Translations under genes and position numbers: made by a program | The notes under the pieces: generated by a model | The model's database searches: none | Told to the model about the DNA's origin: nothing | The model's input: the letters and a program-made list of their open reading frames with translations, nothing else | DNA from: CAYLLT01 sp964384465 | GTDB lineage: Bacteria > Planctomycetota > Phycisphaerae > UBA1845 > PWPN01 | NCBI GenBank assembly: GCA_964384465.1 | Contig: CAYLLT010000003.1 | Span: 44,599-108,598, forward strand | DNA: 64,000 nt | Direction of reading: 5' to 3' | Part shown: positions 1 to 8,700 of the stretch, piece after piece | How the letters are laid out: each line of letters opens with the position of its first letter | Position numbering within the stretch: position 1 is the first letter of the stretch

Positions 1-1
1 G

Positions 2-472
2 ACTGGGAGAGGGGGAGACGAGGAGAGAGGGAGAACGGGCGCGACAGCGATGCCTGTCTCGGGAGCGGTTCGATTCACGCTGGCCCGCGACGAGGACGAC
101 GAGTATGCGGATGAGGATGAGGAGCCGCGCCCGCCGACGTTCCCTGAACTGCTCAAGCTCGCGTTTGAGACCCGGCTGGCCGCGCCGGAGCCGGTGTACG
201 TTCAGCCGAAATGGGTGGCGGGGGGGTTGGCGGACTTTGCCGGCGACTTCTACAAGTTCGTCCGCTCGCGCGAGTTGATCAAGCAGGAGGGTCTGATCCT
301 GCGGCATTTACTGCGCCTGGTGATCCTGGCCGGCGAGTTCCGCACGCTGACCGAAGACCCCGACTACGCCCGCATCAGCGAACTGGCCACCACCGCCTGC
401 CGCCGCGTCGAGCCGCGCTATACCGATCACTTCCTCCAGCAGGCGGAAGCCAAGCCGCAAATCGCGGTATGA
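2..472 (+). CDS. C-terminal fragment, possibly helicase-associated (DUF3516-like), 5' end outside window
   Basis: The frame is open from the window edge to a stop at 472, so the gene probably begins upstream. An ATG at 50 is also possible. The visible part has an acidic stretch (DEDDEYADEDEEPRPP) followed by a helical region with RELIKQEGLILRHLLRL and a tail reading CRRVEPRYTDHF. From memory this resembles the C-terminal DUF3516 domain of some DEAD/DEAH-box helicases, but no helicase motif is visible here. Bases 1-45 are a purine-rich GGGAGA-type repeat like one seen on the other strand near 22515, so part of the upstream frame could be repeat sequence. The coding assignment is fair; the function is a guess. 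Confidence 0.5.
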   Translation, partial: TGRGGDEERGRTGATAMPVSGAVRFTLARDEDDEYADEDEEPRPPTFPELLKLAFETRLAAPEPVYVQPKWVAGGLADFAGDFYKFVRSRELIKQEGLILRHLLRLVILAGEFRTLTEDPDYARISELATTACRRVEPRYTDHFLQQAEAKPQIAV

Positions 473-619
473 ATGCTGAGCATGTCCTCTGGTTCACTTC
501 GATTTTTCCTCCGGTCCTTGCTTACAGATTTTCGCCAAACAACAGGAACTCTGAGTACCGGACTGGCGTCTAATAATCAGGGTCCGTAGCCGCGCGAACC
601 CATTTCAGGAGAATCAAAA

Positions 620-1669
620 ATGCACTGCCGAAAAGGTGGTCTCCCTGGGCTTGTAATTGCGCTCGGTCTGGCTTTGATTGGTGTGTTTGCAGTATCGCCG
701 GTTCCCAAAACGAAGCCGGCAGAAAGGGAATCAAAGATGAACTCAGTCGTAACCGGCCCCCTCGTGCATAAGAACCTGGCGGTCTATCTCGTGCATGGCG
801 AGGACAAGTTGAAGGGGCGCGAGTTCCTGACGTTACAGGAAGCGCTCGTCGGGAAGCAGGCCCATATTTTCGAAACCGGCGCGGTCAATGAGCTGATGGT
901 CGAGAACCTCTCGAAGGATCAGGAGATTTTCATTCAGGCGGGCGAGATTGTCCGCGGCGGCAAGCAGGATCGTGTTGTGGGCGTCGATCTCATCATCGCC
1001 GCTCGATCCGGGAAGATTCCGCTGAAGTCCTTCTGCGTCGAGCAGGGCCGGTGGAGTCGAAGGGGTTCCGAGTCCGTGGCCGAGTTTTCCGCGTCCCCGA
1101 AGCTGGCATATTCCAAGAAAATGAAATTGGCCATCAACAGCAAAGCCGACCAGCGGGAAGTGTGGAACGAGGTGGCCGAGTCGCAGCGGCGGCTCTCAGC
1201 CAATCTGGCCGGTGAAGTGGCCAGTCCGGCATCGCCATCCAGCCTCCAGTTATCCCTGGAAAACAAGGACCTTGAGAAAGAGACGCGCGAATACACCAGG
1301 GCACTCTCGGACGCGGTGACGAAGGATGAAGACGTGGTGGGCATCGTCATTGCGATCAACGGCCGGCTCGACAGTGCCGATGTCTACAGCTCACCCAAGC
1401 TGTTCCGCAAGCTGTGGCCGAAGCTGGTGGAAGCCGCCGCGACCGGGGCGGTCGCATCGCAGAAGGACAAGAAGGAGACGGCTCAGCCCACCATCGAGGA
1501 CGTCCAGGCCTTCATGACCAATCAGGAAGGAAAGGCGAGCACGACGGAGGTGTCGAAACGAATTCGAATGGTCACGCGGGAGTCGGACAAAACCGCGTCG
1601 TTTGAGATCTACGACGCCGCCGCACCGGCGGTGCAGATCCATACCAGCCACGTTCGGAAGGAGAAATGA
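620..1669 (+). CDS. Secreted ARPP-1 (DUF6569)-like protein
   Basis: This 349-residue protein has an N-terminal hydrophobic segment (about residues 10-27) that looks like a signal peptide or anchor. The body carries motifs I associate with the ARPP-1/DUF6569 family: an early VYLVHG, then FLTLQEAL, VNELMVENLS, FIQAGEIVRGGKQDRV and PLKSFCVEQGRW. The biochemical role of the family is not established as far as I know. An AGGAGA ribosome-binding site seven bases before the ATG supports the start. It converges on asd with only eight bases between the stop codons, so no operon link is implied. Family assignment is by recall of motifs. Confidence 0.72.
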   Translation: MHCRKGGLPGLVIALGLALIGVFAVSPVPKTKPAERESKMNSVVTGPLVHKNLAVYLVHGEDKLKGREFLTLQEALVGKQAHIFETGAVNELMVENLSKDQEIFIQAGEIVRGGKQDRVVGVDLIIAARSGKIPLKSFCVEQGRWSRRGSESVAEFSASPKLAYSKKMKLAINSKADQREVWNEVAESQRRLSANLAGEVASPASPSSLQLSLENKDLEKETREYTRALSDAVTKDEDVVGIVIAINGRLDSADVYSSPKLFRKLWPKLVEAAATGAVASQKDKKETAQPTIEDVQAFMTNQEGKASTTEVSKRIRMVTRESDKTASFEIYDAAAPAVQIHTSHVRKEK

Positions 1670-1677
1670 TCTGCACA

Positions 1678-2697
<1,020 letters not shown>

Positions 2698-2833
2698 AAT
2701 CCATTTACTCCTTCGCGCAACAGGGGCGCTCTACGATTACCCGTCCCAATAATCATCGGATGGAGAGGCCGCCCAGGGTCGAAAACATCATGATAATAAT
2801 ACACGGGAGCGGAGGCAACTGCACCCCCTCGCG

Positions 2834-3820
2834 CTACTTTGACGCCGCCCCCGCCCGCTGTTTGAGCTGCTTGTCGAAGAAATCCCGGACCATCTTCAGA
2901 ATATGGGGTTCCTGGAAACCCGCGCCGTGGCCGCCGCCCTGCACCACAAAGAGGGTGACGTCCACATGGGCTTTTTTGAGGGCGTCGTTCAACATCTCGC
3001 TCTGATCGAGCGGCACCAGCGGATCTTTGTCGCCGTGCATGATCAGGAACGGCGGATCGTCTTTGCTGACGTAGGTAATCGGGTTGGCCTGCCTGGCCTT
3101 TTTCTCATTCTGATCGACGGGCCCGCCGATCAGCCGGGTGACCGCGTTTCCGTTGCCGCTGCGCTGGAGCGCCTCGCGCGCGTCACGATCGAGCTTGATC
3201 AGATCAGTAGGCCCGTACCAGTCGCACACGGCCTGCACCCGGCTGGAGGACCCGTTGTTACCACCTTTACCCTCCAGCGCTTTGACGTCTCCCGACGTGC
3301 CCAGCAGCGCGACCAGGTGCCCGCCGGCCGATCCGCCCCAGACGCCGATACGGCCGGCGTCCAGGTTGTACTTTTCCGCGTGCGCCCGCAGCCAGCGGAT
3401 CGCCGCCTTGCAATCCTCGATCTGCGCCGGGAACGTCGCCACGTCGGTGAGCCGATAATTGATGCTGGCCACGACATATCCCTGTCCGCTGAGCGGGATG
3501 GCTGGGCATCGATCCTTGCTGCCGGCCCGCCAACCGCCGCCATGCACCCAGACCACGACCGGCCGCGGCGGACCCTCGGTCTGCGGCAGGAACAGATCCA
3601 ATAGCAGGGAGGTGTCGCCGATGCGGGCGTATTCGATGTCCCGCTGCGCTTTCACGTGATCGGGGACGCCATCGACCAGCCGCTGAAGCGGACGGACTGG
3701 ACGGGAAGCCGGACTTTTCCGTGGCGGCGGAGCTGCTTCAGACGGAGCCGCAAGCCCCGCTGCGATCGCCAAGGCACATGGGATCAGCCAATAGAATCGC
3801 CGGTGGTTCCGATCGGGCAT
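2834..3820 (-). CDS. Secreted alpha/beta hydrolase (BD-FAE/carboxylesterase-like)
   Basis: A 328-residue esterase with a signal peptide (about residues 10-30, ending near ...PSEAAPPP). The oxyanion-hole motif VHGGGW, the nucleophile elbow GGSAGG, an aspartate in HGDKDPLVP and a histidine in GGGHGAG give a full catalytic set for a hormone-sensitive-lipase/BD-FAE type hydrolase. The longer frame extending to 4339 is not used: a GGAGAA site just before the ATG at 3820 decides the start, and bioD occupies the opposite strand upstream. It probably releases ester groups from polysaccharide or small esters outside the cytoplasm; the exact substrate cannot be read. Confidence 0.85.
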   Translation of the reverse strand: MPDRNHRRFYWLIPCALAIAAGLAAPSEAAPPPRKSPASRPVRPLQRLVDGVPDHVKAQRDIEYARIGDTSLLLDLFLPQTEGPPRPVVVWVHGGGWRAGSKDRCPAIPLSGQGYVVASINYRLTDVATFPAQIEDCKAAIRWLRAHAEKYNLDAGRIGVWGGSAGGHLVALLGTSGDVKALEGKGGNNGSSSRVQAVCDWYGPTDLIKLDRDAREALQRSGNGNAVTRLIGGPVDQNEKKARQANPITYVSKDDPPFLIMHGDKDPLVPLDQSEMLNDALKKAHVDVTLFVVQGGGHGAGFQEPHILKMVRDFFDKQLKQRAGAASK

Positions 3821-3863
3821 GACGTTCTCCTTCGTATACATGTAAGATGGTTCAGTCATATTA

Positions 3864-4577
3864 ATGGAGATTCTGGCATTGTCAGGCTGGTTTGTCACGG
3901 GCACGGATACCGGCGTCGGCAAGACGGTGATTGCCGGCGCGTTGGCGCTGCTGGTCCGCCAGCAGGGCCGGCCGGTGGGCGTGTTCAAGCCGGTGGCGAC
4001 CGGGTGCCGGCGTGATGTGCGGCTGGGGCTGGTCAGTGAGGACGCCGAGTTCCTGGCCCATTGCGCGGAGGCGGCGGAAAACCTGGAGACGATCAACCCG
4101 GTGCGGTTCGCGGGCGAGCTGTCGCCGATGGTGGCGGCGGAGCGGAAAGGCGAGCCGATCGACTTCACGGCCATCGACCGGAGCTGGGATCGGATTCGTG
4201 GTAGAGCGGAATGTGTGGTGATTGAGGGTGCGGGTGGACTGCTCGTCCCCATCGACCGCGACACGAACATGGCCGATCTGGCGGGGCGGTTCGAGCTGCC
4301 GCTGGTGATCGTGGCCCGCCCCGGCCTGGGGACAATCAATCACACATTGCTCACCATCGAGGCGGCCCGCAGCCGGCAACTGCCCATCGCCGCGGTGGTC
4401 ATCAACGGCTACCGGCCGGGCTCGGCGACGCTGGCCGAAGAAACCAACCCGGAGGTCATCGCTCGACTCGCCCGCATCCCCATCCCCATTGTGGTCCCGT
4501 TCGATCCGCACACGGACATTCGACAGGGAACGATCGGTGAATCCGTGCTGTATCCGCTGAGGTCTTTTTGTGTGTAA
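3864..4577 (+). CDS. bioD: Dethiobiotin synthetase
   Basis: The enzyme closes the ureido ring of dethiobiotin from diaminopelargonate, carbon dioxide and ATP. The P-loop GTDTGVGKT sits at the N-terminus, followed by FKPVATG and the VIEGAGGLLVP motif typical of BioD; the 237-residue length fits. No bioA, bioB or bioF is next to it, so it is a solitary biotin gene. The start is uncertain: the ATG at 3864 has no clear ribosome-binding site, whereas GGAG at 3867 is well placed for a TTG at 3879, which would give MSGWFVTGTDT. It diverges from the esterase gene with 43 bases between starts. Confidence 0.9.
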   Translation: MEILALSGWFVTGTDTGVGKTVIAGALALLVRQQGRPVGVFKPVATGCRRDVRLGLVSEDAEFLAHCAEAAENLETINPVRFAGELSPMVAAERKGEPIDFTAIDRSWDRIRGRAECVVIEGAGGLLVPIDRDTNMADLAGRFELPLVIVARPGLGTINHTLLTIEAARSRQLPIAAVVINGYRPGSATLAEETNPEVIARLARIPIPIVVPFDPHTDIRQGTIGESVLYPLRSFCV

Positions 4578-4584
4578 CTGGTGG

Positions 4585-4827
4585 TTACCGGCGCGGCCTG
4601 CGGCGAGCGGAGCGCTGGCCGTTGCCGATGGATTCTACGGCGGCTACATGCGGGTATGAAAAGAACGTCCAGCGGTCACTGTCCGGGAAAGCCATAAAAA
4701 ACCGATCCCGGCCAAGAGCGACGGAGTTCGGATCACGGATTTCGTAGGCATCTCCGCTGGTCAGCCTGATGCGGAAGGGCTCAAAAGGATCGCGGCGGAG
4801 TAGCTCTCGTATCTCGTCGGGGTTCAT
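4585..4827 (-). CDS. Small conserved-type protein, copy 2 of a tandem pair
   Basis: An 80-residue protein starting MNPDEIRELLRRDPFEPF. It is clearly paralogous to the 80-residue product of 4901-5143: both contain PFxPFxxRLxxGxAYxxxxP, then an RxxxxxAFPxxDR stretch, then HxxAVExxxNGxR and an arginine-rich tail. I cannot name a function. Neither protein has a membrane segment or a cysteine-based metal site. The gene converges on bioD with seven bases between stops. The reading is supported mainly by the paralogy, since two chance frames would not share a protein pattern. Confidence 0.65.
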   Translation of the reverse strand: MNPDEIRELLRRDPFEPFRIRLTSGDAYEIRDPNSVALGRDRFFMAFPDSDRWTFFSYPHVAAVESIGNGQRSARRRPRR

Positions 4828-4900
4828 GCCTTGATTTTAATGCAAGAAGGGGGGCTGCGGCAAGCCGATCAGGGGTTCCGGAAGGTTTTGGCAAGAAGGA

Positions 4901-5143
4901 TCAGTGCGGGCGCCTACGGCGTGGAATCCGGTGACCGTTGCGCAGTGTCTCGACAGCGGTGATGTGGAGGAGTGAACAGACCGCGAAACGGTCATCCGCG
5001 GGGAAGGCGAGCAGGATTTTGGTGCGGAGTGGCACGACCAGGTCAGGGTTATGTACGTCGTAGGCGGTTCCGTCCGAGAGCCGGACCTTGAAGGGTGCAA
5101 AGGGCTGCCGGGTAAGCATCTCCTCAATCGTCTGAAGGTCCAT
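4901..5143 (-). CDS. Small conserved-type protein, copy 1 of a tandem pair
   Basis: An 80-residue protein (MDLQTIEEMLTRQPFAPFKV...) equal in length to its downstream paralogue at 4585-4827 and sharing its pattern throughout. I chose the internal ATG at 5143 rather than 5206 because it restores the paralogue's length and lies exactly seven bases downstream of a good -10 hexamer, implying a leaderless transcript. No Shine-Dalgarno sequence precedes it. Function unknown. It is divergent from the ECF sigma factor gene at 5205. Confidence 0.68.
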   Translation of the reverse strand: MDLQTIEEMLTRQPFAPFKVRLSDGTAYDVHNPDLVVPLRTKILLAFPADDRFAVCSLLHITAVETLRNGHRIPRRRRPH

Positions 5144-5149
5144 ATAGAT

Positions 5150-5178
5150 ACTATAAACAATAATAAAAACTCCAACAA
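5150..5178 (-). promoter_or_regulatory. Sigma70-type promoter giving a leaderless mRNA
   Basis: On the minus strand TTGTTG (5178-5173) and TATAGT (5155-5150) are separated by exactly 17 bases. The A of the ATG at 5143 is seven bases beyond the -10 box, where transcription would normally start. Confidence 0.6.
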
Positions 5179-5204
5179 GTGGAGACAGCCGAGTGCGAGC
5201 GGCC

Positions 5205-5768
5205 ATGAGTGAGATGATGAGCGACGACGCCAGCGATCTGTCGGCCGTCGCGGCAGGCGACCGGGCGGGTTTCGCTCGTCTTTACGAGCGGCACGCGGCG
5301 GTGGTGCTGTCGCTGTGCCGGCGCTGCTCGACGCTCGGCGACGCCGAGGACGCCGCGCAGGATACGTTCCTGCGCGCGTTCAGCCGGCTGGGGCAGGTGA
5401 GGAACGCGGAAGGGTTCCGGCGCTGGCTGTATGCGATCGCCCGGAATGTGTGCGCCGAGCGGCGGCGATCCGGACGGCGGCGGGACCGGCATGAGAACCA
5501 GGCCAGCATGAACCGGCTCGAATGTGAGGAAGCGGTGAGCACAGCCTCCGAGGTCGTCGATCGTGCCGAACAGCTCGAACGGCTCGGCGCCGCGCTCGAC
5601 AGCCTCGACGAGAACGAACGATTGGCGATTCACCTGTACTACCTGGAGCCCGATCCGCCGGAGGCGGCGGCCGATGCGATGGGACTTTCCCGCAGTGGCT
5701 TCTATAAACTGGTTCACCGGGCCAGGCACCATCTGGCCGTCTTAATGCGCGAGGCACCGATCCGATGA
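5205..5768 (+). CDS. ECF-family RNA polymerase sigma factor
   Basis: A 187-residue sigma factor. Region 2 is visible as FARLYERHAAVVLSLCRRC followed by GDAEDAAQDTFLRAFSRL and FRRWLYAIARNVC. Region 4 is visible as LDENERLAIHLYYLEPDPPEAAADAMGLS with a helix-turn-helix ending FYKLVHRAR. The stop codon overlaps the start of the downstream 1617-residue membrane protein (ATGA), so the two are almost certainly co-translated. The pair fits the usual sigma/anti-sigma arrangement, with the next protein's N-terminus as the candidate partner. The start could also be 5214. Confidence 0.9.
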   Translation: MSEMMSDDASDLSAVAAGDRAGFARLYERHAAVVLSLCRRCSTLGDAEDAAQDTFLRAFSRLGQVRNAEGFRRWLYAIARNVCAERRRSGRRRDRHENQASMNRLECEEAVSTASEVVDRAEQLERLGAALDSLDENERLAIHLYYLEPDPPEAAADAMGLSRSGFYKLVHRARHHLAVLMREAPIR

Positions 5769-8700
5769 GCACTGACAATCCGATTTTCGATGACGCGGAC
5801 GATCTCGGGCCGCTTCCCGACGATCAGCTTGATGGGCTGTTGCGGGAATGGCATCAGATGAACGCCGAACGGGCCGCGGCCAGCCGCGACCGGCTCATGC
5901 ACAACATCCCGCAGAATCGCGTGGAACCCGCGGCCGCCGATCACGTCCAAGTTGATGCGGAAGCCGGGCACAGACCGGCGACGACCGTTGCAACCACAAG
6001 ACCCTTCATTCGGAGGCTTATCATGAATCGCTATGCCCCGATCGCCGCATCGCTTGTTCTGCTCGCAGCGCTCATCCCGACGCTGCTGCCCACCGCCACG
6101 AAGCCGACTTACGCCCGGGAGAACCTGATGATGGTTCCCGAAGGCGGGCGGCTCGATGCGCTCGACCGCGAAGGCAACGTGCTCGGCCCATGCGCGCTCA
6201 AGCACACGGATGTGGATGTCGATGTATCCGGGCACTTCAGCCGCGTCAGTATCAAACAGCAGTATCGCAACACCTACGATCGCAAGATCGAGGCCGTGTA
6301 TACGTTCCCAATGAGCCACCGGGCGGCGGTCGATCGCATGAAGATGACCATCGGCGACAGGGTCGTGATGGGCGAGGTGCACGAGCGGGCCAAGGCGCGG
6401 GCCATCTACCAGGCCGCCCGCGAACAGGGTTACGTCGCGAGCCTGCTCGAACAGGAGCGGCCGAACATCTTCACGCAATCGCTCGCCAACATCGAGCCGG
6501 GCGCGGAGATCGAAATCGAGATCAGCTATGTCGAGCTGCTGGAGAGCAAGGACGGCACGTACAGTTTTGACTTCCCGATGGTGGTCGGCCCGCGATACAT
6601 CCCCGGCTCGCCGCGAACGCCGGCGGGGAATCTGCCGGCGGGCCTGGACGCCCGCCAGGGACTGACGCTGCTGGCTCCGGCGAAACTGACGCTCAAGGAA
6701 CAAGGCGCGATGAACACGCTCGGCGAGCTTCAAACCGGCAAGCTCCAGGCGCTGCTCAACGCGGCGGTGCCGATCAATCGCCCCGACGCCGGCTGGTGGA
6801 CCGCGGGGTCTTCCACCAGCGGCGAGGGCAAAAACACTGAACCAAAATCACCTGCGACGAAGCCTGCTCCATCCGACAATCCGCAATCCGCAGTCCGCAA
6901 TCCGCAATCACCGGCGCAGCCGACGCTCTGGTATCGCTTCGAAGCCGAATATTGCAACGGCGCGCGCGAAGCGGGCACGCTGCACACCGACGGCACCGGT
7001 CAACTGAACGGCCGCTGGTTCTATGCCGACCACAACACGATCAAAGGAATGGGCACCGGTTTTTCGCAGGACACCACGCAGGTTCCGGACGCCAGCAGGA
7101 TCACGCCGGAACCGGTGCGGCCCGGCAAGCGCGCCGGCCACGACATCAGCATCCGCGTGACGCTCGATACCGGCGGGCCGGGCATTGTCGATCTGAAGTC
7201 CGCGCTGCACGACATCGTCCGCACGCAGGAGACGAAGCGCGACGACGGCGCAGCCCGCAAACTGACGGTCGAACTGAAAAAAGAGGTGGAGATTCCGAAT
7301 CGCGATTTCGTGCTCAGTTGGCGGCAGACCGCCGACACCATCCAGGAAGCCACCTTCACGCACACCGGCAAGATCGGCAACTTCTTCACGCTGATCCTCC
7401 AGCCGCCCGCCCGCGTCGAGGACGCCCAGGCCGTGCCGCGCGAGCTGGTGTTCGTACTCGACACCTCCGGCTCGATGAGTGGGTTTCCCGTCGACAAGGC
7501 GAAAGACGTAATGGCGAAGGCCATTGACGCCCTCCGCCCGCAGGACACGTTCAACCTGATCACGTTTTCCGGCGACACGCACATCCTCTGGGAAAAACCC
7601 CGCCCGTTCACGCAGACCAATCGCAAGGAAGCGCAGGATTTCCTCGCCAGCCGCCAGGGCAGCGGCGGCACCGAGATGATGAAAGCGATCAACGCCGCGC
7701 TGGTCCAAACCGTTGACGGCAAGCCCAAGCCGCTCACGCCCGACGAAATGTCGAATCTGCCCGCCGACGGCCGCACGGTCACCGTGGCCGTCCGCGCGAA
7801 TCAGATCAAGATCAACGATTCCACCGGCAAGGATCAGCCGTGGGGATTTATCCAGGTCCGCGAGGGTCTAAGAATTCCGATCATCAATCCGATTTCGCTT
7901 CCGCAGATAAGTTCCGACAGGATCATGCACCATACCGGTGAATGGCTCACTGTGAACGGCGAGCGTGTTTTCAGGATTCAGACCTCCAGCATCGAACAGG
8001 ATCCGGGTTCAAAACCCATGCGCATCTGCTGCTTCATGACCGACGGCTACGTCGGCAACGACATGGCCATCATCGACGCCGTCAGGAAAAACGCCGGCAC
8101 CACGCGCGTCTTCTCCTTCGGCATCGGCAACAGCATCAACCGCTTCCTGCTCGACAACATGGCCCGCGCCGGCCGCGGCGAAGTGGAATACGTCCTGCTC
8201 AACGACGGCGCGGATGAAAAGGTCAAATGCTTCTCGCAGCGCATTCAGACGCCGGTCCTCACCGACATCCAACTCCAGTTCAGCGACGACTTGAAAGTCG
8301 CCGACCTGTGTGGCACCGGCGTCTCGCCGGTGCGCGAGGGCAGCCAGGCTGCCGAGATGGCCCGACTGCCTGATCTGTTCGACGTGAAGCCGCTCATCCT
8401 GCACGGCCGCTACACCGCGCCGGGCAAGGGCACGCTCACCATCCGCGGCCGCACCGGCTCCGGCGCGTTCGAGCGGACGCTACCGCTCGATCTGCCCGCC
8501 TCGCAGCCGCGGCACGACACCATCGCCACGCTATGGGCCCGCGCCAAGGTCGAGGAGCTGATGAACCAGGACCTCGCCGCCGCCCAGCAGAACAACCTCC
8601 CGCCGGAGCGCCGCGGCGAAGTCGTCCGCCTCGGCGAGACCTTCGGCATCATGACCCAGTTCACCAGCTTCGTCGCTGTCGAAAAGGCCCGCGTCACGCT

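Noticed and set aside
3832..3850. Possible operator between bioD and the esterase (TATACATGTAA)
   Set aside because: Imperfect, short and not repeated elsewhere near biotin genes; no BirA-type site recognised.
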